Notes: generated by a model not told the origin, from the letters alone. Counted from the first letter of the stretch, positions 19,350 to 31,090 are shown. The stretch is DNA of 64,000 nt from Pseudo-nitzschia pungens (GCA_037355855.1 CM074759.1:6262001-6326000), one strand, 5' to 3'. Numbers and translations are program-made.

Positions 19350-20809
19350 ATGACTCGGATGAACCTAACGAAGAATGCGTTTTGTGCAGTGGTGCTGTAT
19401 TGTATCTTTTGGGGCAACTGGACTAGCGCATTCCTCAGCTGTCGAAGCATCATCCTACCTCCTGAAAGGATTGCTGGATCGACTGGTATGTTCTTGGAAC
19501 CAACGACAGCCCCGTCGAATTTGAGGTTGGATCCGTCTTTCCCAGTAAGGCCTCCTCGATCATCGAAATTGACTGCAACCGAACTCTTAGCTTCATCCAC
19601 ACCTAACGAGACACGTGAGGGCGACGAGCACGAAATTGAGCTCGGGAGCAATCGACTTGACACAATCCTTGCTACGTTGACGTCGGGTTTTCCATTTTTT
19701 GTATTGGGGGGAGCAATACTAGCCCTTTTCCGACCATCTCTCTTTCTTTGGACAAACAAGGGAGATCTCATTACTCTGATGCTGGCTCTTGTCATGTGGG
19801 GCACTGGCTTAACGCTCACCAAAGACGATTTCACGGTGGTCCTTAAAAAGGATCTGGCGTCGGTTCCTGTCGGAGTTTTGTGTCAATTCATGATAATGCC
19901 CCTGACTGCGTTCGTGATCGGCAGATTATTGCTGCTCGGTTCATCGACATCGCATGGAAGCGCTTTGTTCTTGGGATTGTGCCTCGTGGGATGTTCTCCT
20001 GGAGGGACGGCTTCCAATCTTGTATCACTCATTGCCAAGGCCGACGTCGCACTCTCCGTGTTGCTCACATCCTGCTCTACTATTCTGGCATCTGTTGCAA
20101 CGCCACTCTTGGTCAAGCTACTTGTCGGCAGCACAATTGCAATATCTGGGTGGACTTTGTGCACAGCCACAGCACGTGTGGTTTTGTTGCCCGTGCTATT
20201 TGGAATGCTTGTCAACGCACGGGCACCGAAGTTCGCAAGCTACATCTCGCGCTTCACTCCGTTTGCTAGTGTTGTATTGGTTGCTCTGATTTGGTAAGTG
20301 ATGGCGGGGTGCTGATACCTCCCCAAATTCTGTGGTTCGAAACAGAATCCGATGATCAGCAAAACGAAGATAGACCTATTCCGATGGCTTACGCTCGATT
20401 TTTTTCTCTCATCATTGCACCATGTCAAACTCTTGTTGATTAATTTGGCGTGAAAAAAAGCGCCGGCGTTGTGGCGGAAAATGCTTCACTGCTCTTCTCA
20501 ACGACCTCTTCGGGCGGTTCACGTTTGGTTCCTCTCATCGTGTCCTGTGTGCTCGGTCTTCATTCGATTGGATTCTTGGCGGGGTACATGGTTCCTCGGC
20601 GTGGCCTCGACTTTGGAGAACGCACCTCTCGCACAATTTCGATTGAAACCGGGATGCAAAATTCTGCGTTGGCGGTGGTGCTTGCGCGATCGATCGGTGC
20701 TCCATCTATCGCAAGTTTGCCCGGAGCCCTTTCGGCCACAGCCCATTCGTGCATGGGAAGCATACTTGCGGCCTATTGGAGACGAGTAGATAAACGGAAC
20801 AATCAGTAA
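19350..20809 (+). CDS. Plastid-type bile acid:sodium symporter (BASS) family transporter
   Basis: There are two exons, 19350-20293 and 20461-20809, joined in phase 2 across a 167-bp GT-AG intron. The product has 430 residues. The splice produces ALICAGVVAENASLL, matching the family. BASS proteins are sodium-coupled carriers of organic anions. The conserved GCSPGGTASNLVS, ERTSRTISIETGMQNSAL and SATAHSCMGSILA stretches are present, with about nine membrane segments from residue 110 on. The N-terminus has a hydrophobic signal (about 10-22) ending TSA before Phe28, the ASAF-type motif that directs proteins to diatom plastids. The likely place of action is the plastid envelope. The substrate is not determinable; pyruvate or 2-keto acid carriers are the closest plant plastid members. 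Confidence 0.88.
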
Positions 20810-21092
20810 GACAATATTGTAGACAAGCAAAGGTTCGCAAGGGGAAAGGGACTAAACTATCATCTATGCCACTTCAGACTGTACATATTTTCAGACAAAA
20901 ATATAGAAGTAATCTTTTTGAATGGAATTTCAACTGCATTGAAGTAGAATGCCCTATCTTGGCACGTGTTTTTCTTTCATGTACAAAATTGCGTTCCAGT
21001 TTTACGACTCGACGTATTTCTTACGATTCTCCGCCTCGATTATCGACTGCTCTCTCTCCACAAGATCAAGAATCTGTGCAACGTTCGTTGAT

Positions 21093-22106
21093 TTACATGA
21101 ACCATGCAACTCCACTAAGGACAGCTAAACCCATTGTCATTGGATAGACCGTGGCCTCTTGATCTTTCCAAGGATCGTTCATGCGGGGCAGCTGCATGTA
21201 ATATTCGCACAGTTTGATTGCAAGAGCTGCTACCAAGATAGCGCGCTGCTTGAAAATTGGCAGATGAACGATTGCAAATGCATACAAAATAGCCATCGCA
21301 ATTTTGTCGACCATCCAGAAGTAGACCAACGCCTTGGCAGTTTCTGGAAACGTCTCGGGGACATCGAGCAAAGCGTTTTGCACACCGTTGGTATTGTAAA
21401 CACCGTTGTAGATTACACTGCATACATCCCAAAAACTTGCTCCGGCTAGACAATAGAGACTCGCAGCTTGGAGTGACACATGCTTGACAGAACCTTCTTC
21501 CATCTTACCGGTAAAGAATGGGAGATGATCGACCGATTTGGGTGCAACTGTTCCGTATAGGATAGTCAGCACTGCACAAAGTTCCCACATTTTCGTTTTG
21601 GAAATCACCCCATCTTGTGCAGGTGAATCAATCGTAAACGGCAAAGCCACGAGGGCCAGGAATGTGGTAAAGAGAGGGCTAATGCTCAAACAATTCATGA
21701 ATTTCATGAAGTAGTATTCCGAGGACCAAAGCTGCAATACATAAATCGAGACGAGACCAGTCAAGCTTATCGCTGAATAGTACTTGGCTTGAATCAAACT
21801 CTTGAAGTGAGGATGCTTGCACGTCTCGTCGTTGTTCAGGTAGGCCATACAGCTAGGAGCTTCGGTCTCGTCTTCTTCCAAGGCCACAGTGAGCTCGTAA
21901 ATCTTGGATACTCCGGCCATTAAAAATACCAGGGCACCCAGCTGCGCTGTTGTGAAGGGTTTGTACGAGGACTCGAGAGTAGGCGGTTCTTCGTCGCTGT
22001 ATTTGTTCTCTCCATCATAAACCGGAATATCCTTCATCTTCTCTTCCCGCTCCAATCGTTTTTCCATCCTGGAAGTGACATTCTTTCTCTTATTCTTGGC
22101 GGTCAT
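21093..22106 (-). CDS. Eight-TM membrane protein of unknown function
   Basis: The 337-residue single-exon frame starts at an ATG preceded by CGCACC. A charged Lys/Arg-rich N-terminus (1-50) precedes about eight hydrophobic segments: TAQLGALVFLMAGVSK, AISLTGLVSIYVLQL, PLFTTFLALVAL, ELCAVLTILYG, AASLYCLAGASFW, MVDKIAMAILYAFAIV, ILVAALAIKLCEYY and MTMGLAVLSGVAWF. Acidic loops lie between the first two. It ends on WFM without a long tail. I do not recognise a family. It is convergent with the BASS gene, whose end is 283 bp away. Confidence 0.75.
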   Translation of the reverse strand: MTAKNKRKNVTSRMEKRLEREEKMKDIPVYDGENKYSDEEPPTLESSYKPFTTAQLGALVFLMAGVSKIYELTVALEEDETEAPSCMAYLNNDETCKHPHFKSLIQAKYYSAISLTGLVSIYVLQLWSSEYYFMKFMNCLSISPLFTTFLALVALPFTIDSPAQDGVISKTKMWELCAVLTILYGTVAPKSVDHLPFFTGKMEEGSVKHVSLQAASLYCLAGASFWDVCSVIYNGVYNTNGVQNALLDVPETFPETAKALVYFWMVDKIAMAILYAFAIVHLPIFKQRAILVAALAIKLCEYYMQLPRMNDPWKDQEATVYPMTMGLAVLSGVAWFM

Positions 22107-23144
22107 GGTGCGAGGGAACGCAAGTACTTTTTATGTAGTAGGGTGACTGAGAAGTGTGGTCTCGCTTATTGATAATGTTACGATAATAATATTATTGCGT
22201 ACAGAATTGTGGGGAGAGACCAGGTGTCATGGTATGAATTGTGCATTGGTGTTTCTCATCTCTGGATAATTGATGTGTGTTTGGCATCAGATTTTCAAAT
22301 CCTCCGTAGCAACGTACGTTTTGGAAGTACACGTTTTCTTGGGCAATCCCAGAGGATTTTCATCATAGCACTATCATTGGTGCCTAAGATCCTACAGACA
22401 GCACTACTAGAACCCGCATCATTAAGTTACCGATGATGTGTTGAAAATTTGAAAAACGGTTTTAGTTGTATGCTAAGAGTGGTGGTACAGTGCTTGCGCG
22501 AGCCAGTCAGCGAAAAGTATTCCCAACTCTAGCGGAGGTTCGTACAACATACCGTAAGGTTAAGATTTACCGGTAAGATTACCGACTCATCAGATCAGTA
22601 AAAAACTGATATTTGACTAATAGGACTGCGAAAATTTGGTGGTCAAAATCTACTGTGCCACAGTAGATTTTTCGGCCGCGACTAGACGATACTGATACTA
22701 ATACGATATCCGTCAACGTGTATTGCGATAACCACTCTCTTATTACCAATTTTGAAACAGACACGAACATTACTTATAAAGTATTTGACTATATCAATAA
22801 ACCTTAAACATACTTAACCTTTCCAGACTCTCAACAGAAAAAAAAACACGCCCACATTTACATTTACAACTCCACACGCTTTACCGGAGCGCCAATTTAT
22901 CTCTTTTTCCGAACCAATGGAATCATGCAATCGAGTAACGCGGGGAATGAATTGGAGCCTCGAGCCAAAACAAAAGGTTAATTTTCATTGCTTATTCATT
23001 CATTCCTGCTCTTGGTGCTTGTTGTTTTGAAGTATGTGCCGCACGATTGTTTTCATCCGGTCGTTGCTACGTTCATTTCCTCTTCAAATCATGGAAAGGT
23101 CTTAAGGCTGCCGAACGATACCTAGAAACGATTGAAAACCAGGA
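22107..23144. other. Intergenic region, no gene recognised
   Basis: It holds the promoter side of the 8-TM gene and of the GPCR-like gene. Copies of the window-wide motif occur at 22549-22592 (CCGTAAGGTTAAG, TACCGGTAAGATTACC). A possible short upstream exon of the GPCR-like gene (ATG 22917) could not be connected in frame. Confidence 0.4.
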
Positions 23145-23606
23145 ATGATGGCAACAATTGTTGCATTGAGAGCTCTTTCGGATGGAGGTTCATCTCGCGA
23201 AGAAATTCTTTCGGTTTCGATGCCCATCTTTCCAATTTTAGCGTTCATGAATACGGTCAACGCTATCGTGATTTTTGCATCTTTACTCTTTTTCTGCGGT
23301 TTCCGAGAAAAACCGATTGTTGCGATGGGTCAACCTAGAATGCTTTTCGTGATGTGCATTGGATCACTACTCTACCTGGTCGGGACAGTTCTTCGAGTTG
23401 TTAGCATCGCAGATTCAGTATATCTACTGCAGGGTGTTCATTCGAACGTTGTGTGCAGCCTCACAGAATGGTTTAGGAACATCGTGTACTTCATCATCGA
23501 TCTGATCATATTTTTTAAATTGTATCGGGTGTACAAAGTAATGCACTTCCGCAAAGGCCAACGGGTTTTTCCTCGGCACATGCTTGTTCCCTTTTTCTGG
23601 CTCTGA
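23145..23606 (+). pseudogene. Class C (GABA-B-like) GPCR, TM1-TM3 part
   Basis: The frame starting ATG-ATG at 23145 encodes three membrane segments. TM1 is FPILAFMNTVNAIVIFASLL. Loop 1 contains MGQPRMLFVMCIGS leading into TM2. TM3 is preceded by VCSLTEWFR and followed by KLYRVYKVMHFRKGQR. The Cys-x-x-x-x-Trp before TM3 and the K.YRVYK after it are class C 7TM hallmarks. The frame stops at TGA 23604-23606 at the start of TM4. TM5-TM7 lie at 25963-26487 beyond a copia insertion, and no TM4/second extracellular loop coding was found between them. No large ligand-binding domain is encoded upstream. I read the gene as broken. Confidence 0.6.
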
Positions 23607-23673
23607 TCATACCGTAAGCTTTACCGTTAGTGCTTTGCATTGTGAAAGAAATACTCTGGCCAGTGTCTGGACG

Positions 23674-23678
23674 TGACC
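23674..23678. repeat. Target-site duplication TGACC, left of the copia element
   Basis: TGACC is repeated at 25595-25599, directly outside the LTRs. Confidence 0.88.
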
Positions 23679-23975
23679 TGTTGGAATATATCTCGATTTA
23701 CATGCATGAATGCGTACTTACATATGATATGAACATATGACGACAAAAGGAAAATATGACACCTCGCCACAGCCACAAGATATCAACCAATCGTGTCTAA
23801 GCTATGTGAAGGGATGTCAAGACAGATGTCAGATTTGGACATTATCAGCCATCCAGATAAAGGATTGTCTCTTAGATCGACAATCCGATGGTGTCATACT
23901 TTTCTCTTTTATTTAATCAATAGGACCACTTACATTGTTCTTTAAGGTTTCGTAGAATTCTCTACTGTTTCAACA
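23679..23975 (+). repeat. 5' LTR of the copia element (297 bp)
   Basis: It differs from the 3' LTR at TCTCGATTT/TCTAGATTT and TTTAAGG/TTTCAGG. Confidence 0.9.
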
Positions 23976-24143
23976 TAAAAGAGAAAAGTATCGGTATCAG
24001 ATCGATTGGAAATCTCTGAATAGAAGCATCACCATAGATATTCTGCAGCTTTGTGTGTTGAGTCGACGGTTACCTCCTCCACACAAACAACAAGATAGGT
24101 CAGCTGTCGCAGTCGACACAGTGTCCTCCGGCAACTACACAAC

Positions 24144-25270
24144 ATGGACAAGCTGTCATCCAACCGTGGAGGGGACAACAACAACAAACCCTACCAATCA
24201 AACAAGACAAGCAAAAATCGGTCAAGAAACCGAAACAAGAACACAAGCCCCGGAACAAGCACCGGAGGAAAGTTCAGTGGACTAAACCAAGATGAGCTCA
24301 AGGGACTCGTAATTACCGGGTCAAACTCTCAACAATATGATAGATTATTCGAGGCAATCAAGGTGGTAGCCAGGCAAAAAAACTCAAAGGTTAGAGGAAC
24401 ATTATTAACCATGAGGTTCTCGAGGAAACCGATTTTGCACCAGCAATGCCGGAAGAGAAGGAGTACACCATAACCGTCGATGGTACTCCCAAGATCGACA
24501 CAAGGAAACAAACTCTACTCACCACATTGTGGGCAGAAAAGGTTAAGAACTCAGTCAAACACTATGACAAGTACACCAAGGATCTGAAGGCGCTGTTCTC
24601 AATGGTGGAGGGTCAAATCAAAGCAGGAGTGAGGGAACACCTCAAATCACTCAATCAATGGTCCGACATCGAAAGCAAACAGGACACAATCCAACTACTC
24701 AAACACTTACAAGAGTATTGCTATCGGGACAATGGAACCAGGGTTCACCCAATGCTGGACGCGGCGCAGAAGATTCTAAAATTTTTCCAATGTAGGCAAG
24801 ATGGGAACAAGGAAGCCGCCGAAGCCGAACTCGTTGGAGTGGATGACACGCTACCATACAACCTCTGGTGCCACTACTATTTGGAGTGGCAGGGGTATCA
24901 GGCCAGGATCAAAGAGGGAGCAACGCGCCTGGGGAAGGAAAATTTCCTTTACCAGGACAACACTAGCTCAATCAAGTTGGAAACAAACGGAAAGTCCTCC
25001 AGTACCAAAAGAACCAGACACATAAACATCCGGTACTTCCTGATCACGGACAGGGTCAAGAAAGGGGAGATCTCAGTGGAGTATTGTCCCACCGGGGGCA
25101 TGATTGCTGATTTCTTCACTAAGCCATTACAAGGGAGCCTGTTTAAGAAGTTCCGGAACATGATCATGGGGGTCACGGAGACTGAGTACCTGGCCTACAA
25201 AAATGATTACTACGCCGCAAAGAACAAAAGAAAGAAGGAAATGATATCCCAGGTATTAACCAAACCATGA
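24144..25270 (+). CDS. Copia Gag-RNase H remnant protein, internally deleted and frameshifted
   Basis: Gag begins at ATG 24144 (MDKLSSNRGGDNNNKPY), basic and Asn/Ser-rich. Its frame is lost at about 24395-24415. The sequel lies in another frame (from NHEVLEETDFAPAMPEE), open to 25270. After about 470 bp of gag-like helical sequence, the text switches at about 24940 to the end of a copia polyprotein: YQDNTSSIKLE, KRTRHINIRYF (typical copia RNase H TKHI-type segment), VEYCPTGGMIADFFTKPLQG. The integrase and reverse transcriptase have thus been lost by internal deletion, fusing gag to the RNase H tail. The frame loss makes a functional product doubtful. Confidence 0.7.
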
Positions 25271-25297
25271 GGAGAACATGCTTGATCAACAGGAGTG

Positions 25298-25594
25298 TGT
25301 TGGAATATATCTAGATTTACATGCATGAATGCGTACTTACATATGATATGAACATATGACGACAAAAGGAAAATATGACACCTCGCCACAGCCACAAGAT
25401 ATCAACCAATCGTGTCTAAGCTATGTGAAGGGATGTCAAGACAGATGTCAGATTTGGACATTATCAGCCATCCAGATAAAGGATTGTCTCTTAGATCGAC
25501 AATCCGATGGTGTCATACTTTTCTCTTTTATTTAATCAATAGGACCACTTACATTGTTCTTTCAGGTTTCGTAGAATTCTCTACTGTTTCAACA
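25298..25594 (+). repeat. 3' LTR of the copia element (297 bp)
   Basis: It matches 23679-23975 with two differences and is followed by TGACC at 25595-25599. Confidence 0.9.
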
Positions 25595-25962
25595 TGACCT
25601 CCAGTCGTGCTTGAAACAGTGACTTGATTGACATGCATGATTCGGAGAATCGGAGAAAAGGAGAATTACCTCCTACCTTCCGAACATTCCCAAGAACTAA
25701 AAATAAAAGGTTAAGTACAGAGTCTACAAGAGCTTAAGTGCAATTCTACAGGAGCCAGTACACAAATATGTGAGGGCTTGGAATGAATGGACCGGAGTAA
25801 AGAAACCAATAAATAACACGAGAATACATGGAAGAAAATAATCGATAACACGAGAATGCGCGTGATCGAGAAACAAAAGAAACAAAATTTAGTGAAATCA
25901 GAAAATTAGAGCGGATTCATAACAGCCAGCAACCATGCAATTCGATGGTATAAACCAAGTCT

Positions 25963-26487
25963 TTGGGAGACACAATTTATTGGTGGCTTCACCTTTGCAC
26001 TAACATTCTGCTCCATCTCGCCTTTTTGATTTTTGCATGGAGACTTCGACACATGAACGAATCTATTGCAGACACAAAAAGAATTATTCGGTGTTCTGTT
26101 TTCTCTATCATTGTACTTGTCTACTTGGCAACTTTTAAAACCCCATTAATGTCCCATATTCTTGAAGAATTGGATCCTGTTTTTGCGATAAAAGCTGTTC
26201 TTATACTCGGGTTTTTACCACTGTTCTTGATTGCATTGGCTCCCCCCATCTTTTTGATATTACCAAGGATGCATCTTGTGTGGTATGAGAGAGTTCATGG
26301 TTGGTTGCCTGACCATATCCAAATGTACGGAATCAGACAAGTTTATGTCAATGCTAGCAGGACCGGCAATACAGCGACACCTTCCGGAACCGTGTCCCAC
26401 ACCATGGAAATGTCGGAGAGGGAAGACCGAGACGAAAACAATCACGACGACGACAATGGCGGAACCAAAAACAAGGCAAATGTCTGA
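25963..26487 (+). pseudogene. Class C (GABA-B-like) GPCR, TM5-TM7 and tail
   Basis: This frame is open from about 25954 and has no ATG at its beginning, as expected of an internal exon or a severed half. It reads TM5 (LHLCTNILLHLAFLIFAW), the intracellular loop RLRHMNESIADTKRI (class C receptors have a typical tR..nes-like loop here), TM6 (CSVFSIIVLVYLATF), TM7 (AVLILGFLPLFLIALAPPIF), and an acidic/Asn-rich cytoplasmic tail. Together with 23145-23606 it would form one receptor lacking TM4. The 360 bp between the copia element and this part carry stops in all frames. Confidence 0.6.
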
Positions 26488-27253
26488 ATCGCTGTCAATC
26501 ACATTACATTCATGATTGGTCGGAATTACTTCGCACAGCAGTCCTACCTACATGTACCCAGATTAGTATCTGTGAAAGGGACCGCCAAATCATACGGTAG
26601 TAAAACTTGAATTTTTTTTTTTTTTTTGTGAAGTAATTACATGTACTCGTAGTTTTCTCTTCAGCATCCAAAAATACTTCATGTAGATTTGGAGGTGCGA
26701 AGAAGTATTGGCACCAAGGGCATAGTTACCAGTCAAGTAACCAATCATCCAATTCTACTGGTGCCTACGGCACAGTACAGTAAGGTTAAGGCTTACTCGT
26801 ACCACGTAATCGTAACTCAGATAAGATTAAAAGAACGTACAACTGCGAGTAAGGTCTTACCGGTACGGGTAAGGCTCACGTGCGTACGGAGGTACACTTT
26901 TTTGGGAGAAAGACCTTCCGTCTCACACTGAACATAGCTCGTGTTCCACAAGCTCTGGCGGGAACGACGCCCCCCATTCATCGTTTCATACCGTAACCTT
27001 ACGGTAAGATCTTAGGATAGATTGAGATAGTTTTCGTTCATGGTAAAAATAAAAATTGTTACCAGTCTTGATCGTGCCCTCCAATCCAATGTTATTAGGT
27101 TTCCCCACGATCCAGCGGTAAATCTACGGGAAGTTACATACATACGAAGTACAAAACAAACAAACAAACAAACAAACAAAAAAAGAGAACTAAGCAAGCA
27201 ACAAACAAACAATCAAAACGAACCATAAACATCAACGATAAAACGATAAAACG
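26488..27253. other. Intergenic region with motif copies and simple repeats
   Basis: There is no gene. It holds a T run (26603-26617), several TACCGTAAG/ACCGGTAAG-class motifs (26773-26880, 26987-27014) and a (CAAA)n tract at about 27155-27180 just upstream of the ABC transporter gene. Confidence 0.6.
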
Positions 27254-30200
27254 ATGCGACGCAGTGGATCAACCCACGAAACGACGAGCCGGGAGTTTGT
27301 TCCCTGGTTCCAAGCGGTGTCGGGGGGTTTCGCGCTCTGTAACTCGATCCTTCTTCTTTCTCTCGGGAGTTCCCTGTGGCTGATTCCGCAGAGGGTCCTC
27401 TCGGTGCTCCTGGGCTTGGAACGCAGCCCTGACTACCAACACTCGTTGCTAGAGATGCGACACGCACATTTTCCCCCGAGTCTCGGATTGGACCGAGAAT
27501 TTCTTACGGAAAGAGCAACCGATGCGCCTCTGGTCGTGGCGCTTTCCGGCGTGACCGGATCGGCACTGCTGGCACTGGGACTCGGGTGCGTCTTGCTGCT
27601 GGTGCCACTGGCGCGAGAGGGGGGGACCTCCTCGGAAGTCGCCGTCTGGAACCTTCGGACGTCGGTGACGATCCAGCTAGTAACGGGATTGTTCTGGATC
27701 GTGGTGGCCCTCTGCGACGACTCGTCCCACAGCGAGGGAATGGGATTTGCGCCGACGCTCGCCGAGGAGGTGCGCTTGCGGTCGACACTGGGCCTGCTAG
27801 TGGTCGGGTTTGCCGTCTTTGTGATGGGGTGTGCGAGCATGATGGCGAGTTTCTGGCCCGTGGGAGTGGGAGTTCCAACCGCAACCGCAACCGCAACAGC
27901 AACAGCAACAGCAACCGAGGAACGCAGCGGCGAAGTGAGGCGTGATGTGGGGGATCTGACCGAACCCCTGTTGCAGGTGGGTCCGACCACCGACGAAGCA
28001 GTTGGTGTGGAGGCTCCACCGGCAGATGATGGCGAAAGGAACTTCGACGGCGACGACGAAGAATCGGGTGATTCACACCCGAGTCGGCAGCAAGACGAAG
28101 ACGACCCAATCCACAACAATAACGAGGATGGCGACGAGGAGGAGCCGGACGATCCCGATTCTCACAACGATGAGGACGACCACCAACACCACCACACCGA
28201 TACCTCCCGGATTCAGGGAACCCGGCGTCTTCTGGCCGTCGCGGCGCCCCAGGTGGTCTACCTCTACGTGGGGTGCATCACGCTCCTGGTGCGGCTGCCC
28301 TTCAGTCTCTCGATTCCCCATTTTGTGAGCACGACTCTGGGAGCCCTCGCGGAGGGATCCTACAGCCGCGCCCGAAAAGAGATTACCTGGTTGTTTGTGC
28401 TGGGGACGATCGACGCGGTGCTGGATTTTTGGTGCATATTTTGTGAGTTATAATGATTCGCAGTTTGTTGCGGCATTGAGTGCGGGAAAATAGCTGCTGG
28501 CTCGGAATTTGATGCGGCGGAAAACTCATGTTCTGTTGCATGCTTTGTTGTTTCGCTGTTGTTCTATAAAACGATCGAAAGGGTTTGGATACGCCAACCA
28601 ACGAATCGTTCGGGATATCCGTATCGACACGTTTTTGTCCATTCTCAAACAGGACATTGGGTTTTTCGATGGCCAGACATCGGGTGAATTGGCTTCCCGC
28701 CTGAATTCGGATTGCGGAGAGATGGCCGGGGATCTGGTACGTCCGATGCGGCTCTTGACACTTGTTCTTCCACCGCTCTGAATTGTTGTGTTTTTGAATT
28801 GCGATCATGCTAACACAACTCGTCCCATCCCTCGGGATGCCTGCCTTCCTGCCCGCCTGCCTGCCATCACAGACGTGGTTTTTTCGCTTTAGCATCGAGA
28901 GCGTGGTGCGGATCACCGGAATCACGGCGTACATGTTGCTCAGGAGCCCGCGACTCGGGGCGTGTGCCATTTCGATCGTCCCACTTGTGGCGACCGTCAA
29001 CAACTATTACGGCAAGTGGCTCAGCGACAACGCGGCCAGGGTCCAGGATGCGCTGGCGGCCGCCAACTCCGTCGCGCAAGAGACTCTGGGATGCATCCGG
29101 ACCATAGTGGCCTTTGCATCGGAAGAGTTTGAGCACAACAAATACAAAGAACGCATCGACGAGCAATACCGTCTCAACATACGACAAACCTACATTCAAG
29201 GCGTCTACTACATGGTACGTGCGAACCAACAGACAATTTTTGGTGGGAAATAACCTTTGCAGTATTGTGTTGCATTGCCATGTCGTTGTGCTATCAATTG
29301 GTCCTAGAGGCATTGCTCTGCTCACTGGATCGCACTCCGTTTCTCGCTTGCATCAGTTCGTTTCAACCTTTCTCATCAACACAATCGTCCAGGGTACCCT
29401 GCTGCTGGTGGGGTCGGTTATGATCCAGCGCGGAATGCTGACGAGCGAAATCCTCTTGGCGTTCATGTTGTACCAGGGGCAACTGCAAAACGAAATGATG
29501 AACTTGTTCAACAGTTATTCGTCGCTGGTCAAGAGCACGGGTGCGGGAGACAAGATCTTTGAGCTCCTGGACAGGAAACCGCCCGCTCCCGCAACTGGGA
29601 GTCGGCAGGTACAGTTGCGATTGGGAGGCACCCTCCCGCTCACGGACGAGTCGGTGGGCATCCGATTCGAATCCGTTCGGTTTTCGTACCCGTCCAGACC
29701 AGACCAGCACATACTGAGAGGGATGGACTTTGATATCCCCGCGGGCAGCACCTTTGCTCTGGTCGGGCCCAGTGGCTGCGGCAAGAGCACCATCGTGAAC
29801 CTCTTGCTCAGATTCTACGATCCGTCATCCGGGCGCATCCTGATCGACGGGGAAGATGTACGGTCGTACGACCTGAAACACCACCGGCAGCGAATAGGTA
29901 TTGTCACACAGGATCCGGTTTTGTTTTCGGGCACCATTTTGTCGAACATTGTGTACGGGATGCCAAACGCAACGAGGGCCGAGGCAATTGAGGCAGCAAA
30001 ACGAGCCAATGCCCACGAGTTTATCTCCGGCTTTCCGGACGGTTACGATACGCAGGTGAGAAATGATTTTCGTCCATTATGTGTGATTGTTTATTTTGGC
30101 AATGTATGCCTTGTTGGTTGGTAAGTGTTGGTTGGTAAGGGTATTTCCACATTTTTCTGACCGGTCGTCGTCTATACCATACAGGTTGGCGAGCGAGGAT

Positions 30201-30870
30201 TGCAACTGTCCGGTGGCCAGAAGCAGAGGTGAGTTACATCAATTCAGTGGTCGGAGGTATTGATCGTTCACGCTTTCTGGTTTTTTTTTTCACGGGAGTT
30301 ACAAATACTGACAGTCCATTTGTCATTCGCATGATTTTCTGTCGCTTTAGAATTGCGATCAGCCGCGCAATTATTCGGCATCCTTCTCTACTCCTTCTAG
30401 ATGAAGGTAAGTAAACGTCTACCCGACAAACTTAGTGTCGTAAAAACTCAGAAACAATCAATTCTAACCATTCAATAACACTTCCTTGCTCTTTACAAAT
30501 TCATCTCGACCAAAGCCACATCAGGTATGTCATTCGTCTTCGAACTCGTTTGTGGCATAGAATTCTGCATGACGAGATTGTCTCAACCTCTTCCACTGTT
30601 GCCACGCTTTTTTGTACCTTAGCGCTCGACGCCGAATCCGAGTTACTTGTGCAACGGAGTATTGACGGTCTCCTGAAACAGAGTAAATCCACAACTACAA
30701 TTATCGTTGCACACAGGCTTCGCACCGTTAGGAATGCTGATTGCATTGCAGTAATAAACGAAGGACGCATTGTTGAAATGGGGTCCCACAAGGATCTGAT
30801 GTCTCTCGAAAACGGGTACTATAGGGGAATCATCGACAAGTCGATGGGCGATAAGATTGCGATTGAGTAA
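27254..30870 (+). CDS. ABCB-type half ABC transporter with extra N-terminal membrane domain
   Basis: There are eight exons by hand: 27254-28442, 28582-28736, 28873-29214, 29357-30055, 30185-30228, 30351-30406, 30516-30524 and 30623-30870. All junctions keep frame, giving 913 residues. An N-terminal domain has about four membrane segments (20-220), then a Thr-Ala repeat and an acidic, His-rich linker (about 235-340). The ABC membrane domain follows, then one nucleotide-binding domain: Walker A GPSGCGKST (from about 699), Q-loop IGIVTQDP, signature LSGGQKQR, Walker B LLLLDE, D-loop TSALD, and switch His in IVAHRL. Half transporters work as dimers. The layout resembles TAP/ABCB exporters of organelles or endomembranes; the substrate is unknown. 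Exon 7 is only 9 nt. Confidence 0.88.
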
Positions 30871-31090
30871 CTATTGTTCAAAAGTTTTGTCCAATAATGG
30901 TTCCCTATTTTCTTGCATTCTTGCTTCCTAGTTTCAACCTGACTTTGTTCACCGTCTCGTGTTTGTTGGAAACTACGAAGAACTACCTGTTACTGTGAAC
31001 AGTTTTCGAACTTCCGAACTGAAAACGAATAAACCTAGTCCAATTCCGCCGAGTTTTGAAACGTATTCGTTGCGTAGCCGCACCATTACC

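Larger units (their letters stand above)
23679..25594 (+). mobile_element. Non-autonomous Ty1/copia LTR retrotransposon
   Basis: The 1.9-kb element has 297-bp LTRs (TGTTGGAA...TTTCAACA) that differ at two positions by eye, and a TGACC duplication. A sequence resembling the initiator-Met primer-binding site, CGGTATCAGATC, lies 16 bp inside the 5' LTR. Protease, integrase and most of the reverse transcriptase are missing. What remains is a gag-like part joined to the RNase H end of pol. The copia RNase H signature places it in Ty1/copia, probably of the CoDi type of diatoms. It would depend on a full-length relative for movement. Confidence 0.88.

Noticed and set aside
22917..22976. Upstream mini-exon of the GPCR-like gene starting at ATG 22917
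   Set aside because: It cannot be joined to 23145 in frame with plausible GT-AG borders.
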